Source: Microcaldota archaeon
GTDB lineage: Archaea > Micrarchaeota > Micrarchaeia > Micrarchaeales > CABMGC01
Assembly (NCBI GenBank): GCA_021835105.1
Contig: JAKBQS010000056.1
Span: 1 to 5,651 of the forward strand
Direction: 5' to 3'
Length of the DNA stretch: 5,651 bases
The position numbers and the translations under genes are program-made. Under the pieces are notes generated by a model. It was not told where the DNA came from. It searched no databases and was given only the letters and a program-made list of their open reading frames with translations. Positions 1-5,162 of this stretch are shown here, one piece after another. The stretch's first letter is position 1, and each line of letters opens with the position of its first letter.

Positions 1-1
1 A

Positions 2-259
2 GACTGCATTAGTGGAACTGTATTCTTCTGGTTTGTTCATAGAAGGGTAGAGGTGCGCGGCAGGCACGTACACTGGACGTATAGGGTGATGTCCCTCGCT
101 GGGGCGATATCGCTTGCTGCGATAACAGCAATAGGCGTATACTATAGCCCTGCGCTTATAGGAAAGGAATTCCCTTACGTATTTGCATTTTTGCTTATAC
201 CTGGCGTGTTTATGGCATTGCATAAGGGCAGGAAGACAAGAGCAAATGCCTCTACTTAG
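2..259 (+). CDS. C-terminal part of a small membrane protein (5' end outside window)
   Basis: The reading frame is open from the first full codon at position 2 to the TAG at 257-259, so the gene very likely begins before the window; 85 residues are visible. A GTG at 53 could be an internal start, but the only GGTG nearby overlaps that codon and cannot act as its ribosome site. Two hydrophobic stretches are clear, around VMSLAGAISLAAITAIGVYY and FPYVFAFLLIPGVFMALHKG, with basic residues before the first (HRRVEVRGRH) and after the second (KGRKTRA). This suggests an integral membrane protein ending in a short positive tail. No family is recognised and no function is proposed. Its last 8 nt overlap the end of the convergent PH-domain gene. 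Confidence 0.6.
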   Translation, partial: DCISGTVFFWFVHRRVEVRGRHVHWTYRVMSLAGAISLAAITAIGVYYSPALIGKEFPYVFAFLLIPGVFMALHKGRKTRANAST

Positions 260-719
260 TCAAGTGCCCTCCTTTGTATGCCTGAGGGCGATCCTCTTTT
301 GCATTTTTAGGCTCTTCGAGTCTTCTTATCTGCTCCTCTATAAACTTCATCAGCGAGATGGCACTGTGCAGCCTGAGACCGTCTATCTCTCCTTCTGTTT
401 TTTTCTGGGGGCTTATGTTTGTCTCGAACCCTCCAAGAAGCCTTACATCCACAGAGGAAAGTACCTTGCCCCTTACAAGGACAACACTCATTATCTTGCT
501 GTATGGAATGTAATCGTAATCTGTAGGGGCAACGAAGTTAATGCCCGTATATAGCCCCCAGAATGAATTATTTATAATTATCAATCTTTGGTTCGTAGCC
601 ACTATAAATGCAGGCGCAATGTCGCTCAGCAGGCTCTGCTTGAAGATAAGCATTATTTTCTCTTTTTCATTGAGCACGGGATTAATCTTTTCCTGCGCCT
701 TTTTAATGTAAAACCCCAT
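252..719 (-). CDS. PH-domain (bacterial PH-like, bPH) protein
   Basis: This 155-residue soluble protein has the pattern of bacterial/archaeal PH-like domains: an N-terminal 'NEKEKIMLIFKQS' strand, then 'FIVATNQRLIIINN' (residues 38-51, the hallmark V/IATNQRLII strand pair), then 'YDYIPYSKIMSVVLVRGKVLSS' (68-89, the 'IPY.KI.SV...RG..SS' block). A helix follows at 'LHSAISLMKFIEEQIRRLEE' (117-136), as expected at the end of a PH fold. The last 25 residues are charged and probably disordered. Proteins of this family are poorly characterised, so the ligand or partner is unknown. No signal peptide or membrane segment is seen. ATG 719 is preferred; a GTG three codons upstream at 728 is also possible, and neither has a convincing SD. 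A weak TATA-like AATATATT lies at 761-768 on this strand. The 3' end overlaps the upstream membrane gene tail to tail. Confidence 0.75.
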   Translation of the reverse strand: MGFYIKKAQEKINPVLNEKEKIMLIFKQSLLSDIAPAFIVATNQRLIIINNSFWGLYTGINFVAPTDYDYIPYSKIMSVVLVRGKVLSSVDVRLLGGFETNISPQKKTEGEIDGLRLHSAISLMKFIEEQIRRLEEPKNAKEDRPQAYKGGHLTK

Positions 720-810
720 AGTATCCACTATGTTTTGTCAATAACCATGTTATGCGTGGCAATATATTCCTTCTCTTTATTTAGTCTACTGTACATAGCT
801 TGCGGAAGGG

Positions 811-818
811 TTAAAATA
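811..818 (+). promoter_or_regulatory. TATA box of the PNPOx-like gene
   Basis: TTAAAATA begins 46 nt before GTG 857. With normal archaeal spacing this places transcription start near 840, giving a leader of about 16 nt that contains the GGTG ribosome site. It argues against the earlier in-frame GTG at 827, which would lie upstream of that transcription start. Confidence 0.4.
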
Positions 819-847
819 GTAGATATGTGGCATTATTATTAATTGTT

Positions 848-851
848 GGTG
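848..851 (+). promoter_or_regulatory. GGTG ribosome binding site fixing the start at GTG 857
   Basis: GGTG followed by TTAAT directly precedes GTG 857. The same nine bases precede the ATG of the CDGSH gene, so the site decides the start in favour of 857 over the in-frame GTG at 827. An ATG at 855 overlaps the start codon but is in another frame that closes quickly. Confidence 0.6.
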
Positions 852-856
852 TTAAT

Positions 857-1336
857 GTGGACGACTATTACAATGCATACGAACAGAAAGCCAAGGAAAT
901 ATTAAATGAGTGCTTATATATGGTTGTTGGGACCAGTACAGGCGATGGAAAACCTTGGATTGCGCCCGTGTTGTATGTTTATGATAAGGATTACAACTTG
1001 TATTTTCTTTCTGCGGTGGATGCGGTCCATTCCAGCAACATACAAAAAAATCCCAATGTATCTATAGCCATATTCGACTCGCATCAGAAGATTGGGATGT
1101 CCGAGGGCGTACAGATTGAGGGCAAGGCGGAGCTGGTCGAGAAGGGAGAGATAAATAAGGTAATAAAACTATACTGCGATAAAGCGTTCCCTGACTCTGA
1201 TGTTGCACCTACGAAGAGATATAAACCGGAGGAGTATCTTGGAGCTTCGGAATTCAGATTCTTCAAGGTAAAGCCAGTAAATACGTATATGACTGGAGAA
1301 GACAGGCATGTCAAGGTACAGCTTAGCGGCAAGTAG
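857..1336 (+). CDS. Pyridoxamine 5'-phosphate oxidase-like FMN-binding split-barrel protein
   Basis: The 159-residue product fits the PNPOx-like flavin split-barrel superfamily. Seen in order: an N-terminal helix; strand 'LYMVVGTSTGDGKPWIAPVLYVYD' (residues 20-43, the 'T...DG.P...PV.Y' core strands); 'LYFLSAVDAVHSSNIQKNPNVSIAIFD' (48-74), matching the common 'HS.NI..NP.VS.AI.D' block near the flavin phosphate site; then 'VQIEGKAELVEK' (85-96), the strand that follows in the barrel. The C-terminal part (FRFFKVKPVNTYM) matches the last strand. Family members bind FMN or F420 or have lost cofactor, and act as oxidases, reductases or heme-utilisation proteins; the specific substrate cannot be read from sequence. 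The start is GTG 857, chosen from the GGTGTTAAT leader and TATA spacing; a longer version from GTG 827 would add ten hydrophobic residues. The CDGSH gene follows after 87 nt with its own promoter. Confidence 0.85.
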   Translation: MDDYYNAYEQKAKEILNECLYMVVGTSTGDGKPWIAPVLYVYDKDYNLYFLSAVDAVHSSNIQKNPNVSIAIFDSHQKIGMSEGVQIEGKAELVEKGEINKVIKLYCDKAFPDSDVAPTKRYKPEEYLGASEFRFFKVKPVNTYMTGEDRHVKVQLSGK

Positions 1337-1377
1337 ACATATAAGATAAACAGGATGGGCTTGAAATTGGTATAATA

Positions 1378-1385
1378 TTTAATAA
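1378..1385 (+). promoter_or_regulatory. TATA box of the CDGSH gene
   Basis: TTTAATAA lies in a very AT-rich stretch (1370-1412) and starts 46 nt before ATG 1424, the same distance as the box before the PNPOx-like gene. A second candidate, GATATAAA around 1396-1403, would give an almost leaderless message, but the GGTG site at 1415-1418 favours the first box. Confidence 0.35.
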
Positions 1386-1414
1386 TATTAAGTTTGATAT
1401 AAATAATATTTTAT

Positions 1415-1418
1415 GGTG
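1415..1418 (+). promoter_or_regulatory. GGTG ribosome binding site of the CDGSH gene
   Basis: GGTG is followed by TTAAT and then ATG 1424. It supports this very short gene as real and sets its start. Confidence 0.6.
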
Positions 1419-1423
1419 TTAAT

Positions 1424-1597
1424 ATGGAGAAGATAGAATTTGATTTTACCAAGGATGGACCAATCTTGGTTAAGAAAGATGGGAAGATAGAATTTGCTTT
1501 GTGCAGATGCGGGCATTCCGCAAAGAAGCCTTTTTGCAATGGAGCACATGTTCAGGCAGCATTCAAGGCAGAGGAACATAGGCTGGAGCTCAAGTGA
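1424..1597 (+). CDS. CDGSH iron-sulfur domain protein
   Basis: A 57-residue protein made almost entirely of one CDGSH domain. The cluster motif is CRCGHSAKKPFCNGAH at residues 28-43: Cys28, Cys30, Cys39 and His43 are the expected three-Cys one-His ligands of a redox-active [2Fe-2S] cluster, with the conserved Ser33 and Pro37 in place. The N-terminal 'GPILVKKDGKIEFALCRCG' is the usual strand leading into the motif. The Asp of the classical C-D-G is replaced by Asn40, a change also allowed in the broader family. Small prokaryotic CDGSH proteins are cytosolic electron-transfer or cluster-transfer proteins; the partner here is unknown. The start is ATG 1424, preceded by GGTGTTAAT. It lies 87 nt after the flavin-barrel gene on the same strand, suggesting but not proving a shared redox role. 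Confidence 0.92.
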   Translation: MEKIEFDFTKDGPILVKKDGKIEFALCRCGHSAKKPFCNGAHVQAAFKAEEHRLELK

Positions 1598-1603
1598 ACG
1601 AAT

Positions 1604-1623
1604 CGCGTGGCGATTGCCACGTG
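1604..1623. terminator. Hairpin between convergent genes, possible terminator
   Basis: An inverted repeat forms a stem of CGCGTGGC against GCCACGTG (8 pairs, one G-U) around a GATT loop. It sits in the 35-nt gap between the stop of the CDGSH gene (1597) and the stop of the cyclic phosphodiesterase gene (1633), so it would lie at the 3' end of both messages. No T-run follows on either strand, so it may stabilise 3' ends or simply limit read-through rather than act as an intrinsic terminator. Confidence 0.4.
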
Positions 1624-1632
1624 CAACGCGTA

Positions 1633-2163
1633 TTACTTTAGCGGAAAACTTGCCACTTTCTTCCAACTTTTTACCTTGCCTGAGGTATCGAATACACATA
1701 GCTTATTGAATGTTATCCGGTGCGCTTTGTAGCCCACGAGTTTTATAGCTCTTTTTCTTTCACTTGCGCCAAGCCTGCCGTACAATAAGCTTATGTGAGG
1801 ATTGAATTTTCCTGCATGTTGGGAAAAGATTTTGCATGTGGCAGAGTAATATTTGCTTAGATTTGGATCCCTCTTCATCTCTATAAACAGGGACTTGAAG
1901 TAGAGAGGCCCTTCGGACAATCTTAGTGCATCTATATTCATTGCTTTTATTTTGCCTGAGAGCATGGCTGCCCTCGCAATTATTTCTTTTTTGTCCATGA
2001 GTATAGAACCTAGCAGAGTCATATGCGGCTTAAAGACAGGAGAGGCATATGTCTTAGAGAGCTTTTTTATAAGCCGTCCTATTTGATTTGACTGCGATGG
2101 ATTTGGCATAAGCCATAATGAGTAGCCTCTGCCTTCATCGTAAGGTATTTTTTCCAGACTCAT
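1633..2163 (-). CDS. 2H phosphoesterase, cyclic phosphodiesterase (CPDase)-like
   Basis: The 176-residue product carries both H-x-T/S motifs that define 2H phosphoesterases: FKPHMTLLG (His47, Thr49) and FNPHISLLYG (His123, Ser125), about 75 residues apart, which is normal for the fold. The N-terminal 'GYSLWLMPNPSQSNQIGRLIKKLS' and 'YASPVFKPHMTLLG' closely resemble the cyclic phosphodiesterase branch (CPDase, PF07823), whose members open nucleoside 2',3'-cyclic phosphates or ADP-ribose 1'',2''-cyclic phosphate, products linked to tRNA splicing and RNA ends. Length is normal and catalytic residues are complete, so an active cytosolic enzyme is expected; the true substrate is inferred only. The start ATG (2163) overlaps the stop of the upstream cupin gene as ATGA, so the two are almost certainly co-transcribed and translationally coupled. 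Confidence 0.85.
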   Translation of the reverse strand: MSLEKIPYDEGRGYSLWLMPNPSQSNQIGRLIKKLSKTYASPVFKPHMTLLGSILMDKKEIIARAAMLSGKIKAMNIDALRLSEGPLYFKSLFIEMKRDPNLSKYYSATCKIFSQHAGKFNPHISLLYGRLGASERKRAIKLVGYKAHRITFNKLCVFDTSGKVKSWKKVASFPLK

Positions 2164-3014
2164 GTATTATTCCCCCTGCGCAGAATGCCATTTAGTGCGT
2201 CTCTGGTGTCATCCTCAACTCCTGATATAGCATATTCAGAGGCATTTACAATGTATTTGTCCGTTTTTATCGGATTTGAGCTTGCCTTCATTACATAGGT
2301 AGGCTCTAAGCCTGACATTATTGAGTAATGTGCCACGCCAGATGGCACTATTATTATGTCGCCTGGTTTTGCCCTTGTTTCGTTAAGCTGCCCATTTTCC
2401 CCGGCGTATACCAGCGTCATTCCGCTGAATGTTACAAATGCCTCCATTGTATATTTATGCAGGTGGAAATCCTGGGGGGAAGAAGAATTACCTGCGGAAA
2501 ACTCCTGGTTTTCAGGTCCTATAAAGAGGTAATTGCCTGTCCCGCCCGCGACCGAGCCTTCTTCAAGAAGCACCTCATTGTTCATTTTACTCGGGACTAC
2601 GAGCTTATTCGGTTTGCCATGCTTAAGGTTGTTTGTTATGTTTTCATGCGTGAATCCCACTGGCGCGCGGATTTTTACCTCTTTGGCAGATCCTTCTGAT
2701 ATGCCGGATACATAGACTGCACTTGTATGATCTATTGAACACTCTGCACCTCCGGGAAGGCCAGCCGCTGATACTTTCATGGAGTAGCTTTTTCCATCTA
2801 GTTTGTATGAAAGGTTGAACTCTTCCGGACTGAATACAAAATAAATCCCTGAATTAGTCTTGCCTTCCCTTATCCTGCTCTTTCCGCCGCCTGGTATCTT
2901 GGTAATCCAGAACTCATTTACTCTTATAGTTTCCTGAGATGACCTTGCAAGCCCCATTATGCCTGCGGTCTCTCCGGCATCTGCCTTTCTCATTGTTACG
3001 ATTTTGCCCGTCAT
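2160..3014 (-). CDS. Cupin-domain protein with an unassigned N-terminal half
   Basis: The 284-residue product has a clear cupin in its C-terminal half. Motif 1 is HLHKYTMEAFVTFSG (His184, His186, Glu191, Gly198) and motif 2 is GDIIIVPSGVAH (Gly218, Pro224, Gly226, His229). The full three-His one-Glu metal set is present, so a divalent metal site is expected. The N-terminal part (about residues 28-120) is rich in predicted strands (for example 'SGIYFVFSPEEFNLSYKL') and could be a degenerate second barrel, but it has no cupin ligand pattern. Cupins cover isomerases, dioxygenases, sugar and nucleotide enzymes and ligand sensors, so function is not assigned. The start is ATG 3014, with GTGA four bases upstream; a later ATG at 2993 is less likely. 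A TATA-like box starts 28 nt upstream. It is the first gene of an operon with the cyclic phosphodiesterase. Confidence 0.8.
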   Translation of the reverse strand: MTGKIVTMRKADAGETAGIMGLARSSQETIRVNEFWITKIPGGGKSRIREGKTNSGIYFVFSPEEFNLSYKLDGKSYSMKVSAAGLPGGAECSIDHTSAVYVSGISEGSAKEVKIRAPVGFTHENITNNLKHGKPNKLVVPSKMNNEVLLEEGSVAGGTGNYLFIGPENQEFSAGNSSSPQDFHLHKYTMEAFVTFSGMTLVYAGENGQLNETRAKPGDIIIVPSGVAHYSIMSGLEPTYVMKASSNPIKTDKYIVNASEYAISGVEDDTRDALNGILRRGNNT

Positions 3015-3034
3015 ATCTCACACTCATATTTTAT

Positions 3035-3042
3035 CATATAAA
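3035..3042 (-). promoter_or_regulatory. TATA box of the cupin/cyclic phosphodiesterase operon
   Basis: On the minus strand TTTATATG begins 28 nt before ATG 3014, which predicts transcription start at or within a base or two of the start codon. GTGA at 3017-3020 could still serve as a ribosome site if an upstream AT-rich box (about 3045-3054) is used instead. Confidence 0.45.
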
Positions 3043-3079
3043 GTAATATTATTTAGATTAGATATTAATATGTTTTGGT

Positions 3080-3165
3080 TTGCCCTGAGGAAGAGAGGCT
3101 CAGCTGCCCGATGGGCGTGCTGCCTTGCAGGATGGAGGAACTCGTGGCACGTAGTATATCGTACT
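3080..3165. other. GC-rich spacer with several hairpins, possible structured RNA
   Basis: Between the hypothetical gene and the cupin operon the DNA switches abruptly from AT-rich to GC-rich. Three short perfect hairpins lie in tandem: CTGAG/CTCAG (3085-3103), GCCC-GAT-GGGC (3106-3116) and CTGC-CTT-GCAG (3120-3130). As an alternative to the third, CGTGCTGC (3116-3123) pairs with GTGGCACG (3144-3151) using two G-U pairs, which favours the + strand as the RNA. No known RNA family was recognised, and a tRNA was considered and not supported. It may equally be the 3' untranslated tail of the minus-strand gene. Confidence 0.2.
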
Positions 3166-3200
3166 GATAAACCTTGAGTGTTGCTCGTCTCTGAAGCCCT

Positions 3201-3644
3201 TCATCTTCGCCTTAGGAGGTGCGAGAGTGAAAAGCGTCCTGACTCCCGTGCTGCATTTGGTTGTTCTTCAATTGGAGCAGGGCCTGCAACGTCTTCGCCG
3301 AAGCTTCTTGCCTTTACTGCATGGGAATCTGAGAGCGTACGCATGCGTAGGTCTTCGGGAACGTTGCGCGTATTGTCATACAGGGTTTTGTCTCCTGCTG
3401 ATACAGTCCTTATTGCAGCATTTAGCCCTACAAAGGGTATCTGCATATTCTGCGTCGTCTCCCTGCCATGCGAATCATCTTTTACCTCGATTTCTATATG
3501 CGAGAAGTCCTTTACCCTCCTGAGCTTCCCTGAAGCTGAAGAGGGATTGCCGAAAAGTACATAGTCTACCTTTACATCTGCACCTATGCTCCTCTGGAGC
3601 TTATCCATGCCGTTCCTTACTGAATTAACCTCTGATAATACCAT
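3201..3644 (-). CDS. Hypothetical protein, unrecognised
   Basis: This 147-residue protein is not recognised. Residues 1-20 look helical (EVNSVRNGMDKLQRSI). Residues 23-92 look like a compact alpha/beta or beta domain ('VKVDYVLFGNPSSASGKL', 'FSHIEIEVKDD', 'MQIPFVGLNAAIRTV', 'KTLYDN'). Residues from about 105 are polar, Pro/Glu/Ser-rich and probably disordered, ending in a basic SHLLRRR tail. There is no signal peptide, membrane segment or cysteine. The gene is supported by an excellent AAGGTGG site four bases before ATG 3644, a TATA-like box at 3678-3685, and a normally charged composition, unlike the Leu/Ser/Cys-rich frames on the other strand. It is divergent from the MFS gene and lies upstream of the cupin operon in the same direction, but 186 nt away with a separate promoter. 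Confidence 0.65.
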   Translation of the reverse strand: MVLSEVNSVRNGMDKLQRSIGADVKVDYVLFGNPSSASGKLRRVKDFSHIEIEVKDDSHGRETTQNMQIPFVGLNAAIRTVSAGDKTLYDNTRNVPEDLRMRTLSDSHAVKARSFGEDVAGPAPIEEQPNAARESGRFSLSHLLRRR

Positions 3645-3648
3645 CCAA

Positions 3649-3655
3649 CCACCTT
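3649..3655 (-). promoter_or_regulatory. Strong Shine-Dalgarno site of the hypothetical gene
   Basis: On the minus strand AAGGTGG stands four bases before ATG 3644. It is the longest SD match ahead of an accepted gene in the window and is the main reason to accept this otherwise unrecognised reading frame and its start. Confidence 0.65.
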
Positions 3656-3677
3656 GAAGAAGACCTCTTATCTTAGG

Positions 3678-3685
3678 TATTAAAA
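3678..3685 (-). promoter_or_regulatory. TATA box of the hypothetical gene
   Basis: TTTTAATA on the minus strand begins 41 nt before ATG 3644, predicting a leader of roughly 12 nt that just includes the AAGGTGG site. Confidence 0.4.
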
Positions 3686-3750
3686 GCTTATGTACAAAAA
3701 TTGCAAAATGCGCAAATGAAACATGCCCCTTCCATTACTGCTTAAATATC

Positions 3751-3758
3751 CACGCGTG
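3751..3758. repeat. Palindrome CACGCGTG in the MFS promoter region
   Basis: A perfect 8-bp palindrome lies between two TATA-like boxes (TTAAATAT at 3742-3749 and TTTATAGA at 3768-3775) ahead of the transporter gene. Its position, just upstream of the nearer box, suits an operator for a dimeric regulator, but this is inference from position only. Confidence 0.25.
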
Positions 3759-3765
3759 CAAGTAT

Positions 3766-3789
3766 ATTTTATAGAATCGCATTTTATAG
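3766..3789 (+). repeat. Direct repeat of ATTTTATAG over the MFS promoter
   Basis: The nonamer ATTTTATAG occurs at 3766-3774 and again at 3781-3789, a 15-nt period. The first copy contains the probable TATA box; the second lies between that box and the start codon. The duplicated box could give two start sites or bind a repressor that competes with TBP; chance in AT-rich DNA is possible. Confidence 0.3.
3768..3775 (+). promoter_or_regulatory. TATA box of the MFS transporter gene
   Basis: TTTATAGA begins 31 nt before ATG 3799, predicting a leader of zero to a few bases. The lack of any SD before this ATG agrees with a leaderless or nearly leaderless message. The same octamer is found before the thiL-like gene. 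Confidence 0.5.
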
Positions 3790-3798
3790 CATGATTTG

Positions 3799-5112
3799 AT
3801 GAAGGATTCAAGGGGCAGCTTTTGGATGTATTCAGTCCTGCCCTATCAGATAGCGTATTCCCCAATCAGCACAATAATAGCGCTCTTCATACTGCAGTTG
3901 CATGGTACTGTTATAGATGTCTCATACGCAATGGCAGCCTTTTATGGCATATCCATACCTGCGGCAGTATTTTGGGGGTGGCTGATAGATACTTACAATG
4001 GAAGGAGGAGTTTCGTTATATTGTCTTTTCTTGGCGTGGCTGCAGTGCTCCTTGGATTGTCACTGACAAGCAGCGTAGCAGACGCGATTATTCTCTTCGG
4101 CATTCTCTCATTCCTGGTTGCGGCGAACGCAACACCGCTAAGCCTGCTAGTAATGGAAAGCATGGAGGAGAGCTCCTGGTCTTCTGGATTCTCCAGGCTG
4201 CAGCTTCTCGGAAGCATCGGAGGCACGGTGGGGCTGTTTTTAGCTACCGCCTTGGGTTTCCTGCCGCTTAGGATATTGATGCTGCTTCTCATCCCGTTTT
4301 CCATATTTGCCGTATCTATAGCAACAAGGATAAGGGAGCCTAAAGCCGAGATGGGAAGGAGGGCGATAATAAAGAACAGGGTTGCCCTGAAGGTAAGATT
4401 CCTAATGTACCACCTGTTTTTCATACGCATACCTGACAAGAAATTCCTCAAGTCACTGGCAATAAGGAGAGGCTCGGGAAAGAGCCTGCCCAATCTTACT
4501 ATATTATACATAGCTTTTTTCGCTTTTTACCTTGGAAGCGGGATATTCAATACCGCATATGTGCCTGGGCTTGACCATGAAGGATTCCAGAACCTTTATG
4601 TGTTCGGAATAATATTTGCAGGCTACGCCGTGCAATCCCTATCCTTTTATCTTTATGGCAGGCTGACGCAACAGAGCGGAGAGCACAAGGCCATAATGAA
4701 CTCCCTGGTTCTTAGGGGAGGCGGATACGTTGCGATAGGGCTTGTCTTCCTAGTTTTCAGCGGCATGACCAGCCTGGCCTTGAACCTGGTGGTTTATTCG
4801 ATGACAGCAGGGCTTGCTTATGCAGTCTTCTACATAGCCTCGAGCACTGTGCTGTTTGAGACTATAGGAACAGAGAAGAGAGGAAGGAAACTGGGGCTGT
4901 ACAGCAGCATAATAGGGCTCAGTTACCTGTTCGGCTCATTATTCGCAGGCTATGCGTCGTATTACATAGGCTACGGTTTCTCTTTTGTGATATCAGGCAT
5001 ACTTATCTTCTGCTCGATGATTGTATTTGTAAAGTTCTACAATAACGAGAAGAAGCTGCCATTTAGCCAGATATTGCAGCTTGGCTATGTAAAAGGCCAG
5101 AGTTCGCAGTAG
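3799..5112 (+). CDS. Major facilitator superfamily transporter
   Basis: The 437-residue integral membrane protein has about twelve hydrophobic segments in two sets of six (approximately residues 12-34, 43-64, 73-91, 94-120, 132-153, 156-177; then 233-256, 265-288, 300-321, 326-353, 366-388, 392-413), separated by a long, strongly basic cytoplasmic loop (178-232, including REPKAEMGRRAIIKNR). The loop between helices 2 and 3 carries an MFS motif-A variant, GWLIDTYNGRR (residues 60-70, with Asp64 and the Arg pair). The equivalent region of the second half is RGRKLGLYSSIIGLSYLFGS. MFS proteins are secondary transporters driven by ion or solute gradients; no substrate signature is recognised. The start is ATG 3799, because the preceding TTG 3796 is a poorer codon and the TATA box fits a nearly leaderless message. 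A later ATG at 3826 is possible but would trim residues before helix 1. The thiL-like gene follows after 50 nt with its own promoter. Confidence 0.88.
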   Translation: MKDSRGSFWMYSVLPYQIAYSPISTIIALFILQLHGTVIDVSYAMAAFYGISIPAAVFWGWLIDTYNGRRSFVILSFLGVAAVLLGLSLTSSVADAIILFGILSFLVAANATPLSLLVMESMEESSWSSGFSRLQLLGSIGGTVGLFLATALGFLPLRILMLLLIPFSIFAVSIATRIREPKAEMGRRAIIKNRVALKVRFLMYHLFFIRIPDKKFLKSLAIRRGSGKSLPNLTILYIAFFAFYLGSGIFNTAYVPGLDHEGFQNLYVFGIIFAGYAVQSLSFYLYGRLTQQSGEHKAIMNSLVLRGGGYVAIGLVFLVFSGMTSLALNLVVYSMTAGLAYAVFYIASSTVLFETIGTEKRGRKLGLYSSIIGLSYLFGSLFAGYASYYIGYGFSFVISGILIFCSMIVFVKFYNNEKKLPFSQILQLGYVKGQSSQ

Positions 5113-5133
5113 CAACACGCAAGAATAAGAAGG

Positions 5134-5141
5134 TTTATAGA
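5134..5141 (+). promoter_or_regulatory. TATA box of the thiL-like gene
   Basis: TTTATAGA, preceded by AAGG (an acceptable BRE-like purine stretch), begins 29 nt before ATG 5163. Normal archaeal spacing puts transcription start at the A of the start codon. No SD is present before this ATG, so a leaderless transcript is expected. Confidence 0.55.
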
Positions 5142-5162
5142 TGCAGGATTAGAACCCATATC

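Noticed and set aside
183..554. 123-residue + strand frame across the PH-domain gene
   Set aside because: Antisense to a gene with a recognised domain; no SD and Cys/aromatic-rich composition.
827..856. Longer start for the PNPOx-like protein at GTG 827
   Set aside because: It would lie upstream of the transcription start predicted from TTAAAATA, has no SD, and adds a hydrophobic stretch unlike the family N-terminus. GTG 857 has a GGTG site.
2328..2699. + strand frames opposite the cupin gene
   Set aside because: Antisense to a frame containing both complete cupin motifs; composition is shadow-like.
3081..3165. tRNA-like pattern (GCTCAG...GGGC resembling a D arm, then TGC in a possible anticodon loop)
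   Set aside because: No TTCRANT-type T loop follows, the five-pair anticodon stem does not form, and no acceptor stem closes the structure. An intron-bearing tRNA was considered, but no T arm is found downstream.
3227..3523. 98-residue + strand frame with a perfect AGGAGGTG upstream
   Set aside because: Antisense to a better-supported gene and with Leu/Cys/His-rich composition typical of shadow frames. Not listed as a gene; the SD coincidence is kept as a finding.
3993..4511. 172-residue minus-strand frame inside the MFS gene
   Set aside because: Shadow of a clear 12-TM transporter; no recognisable domain and no promoter or SD.
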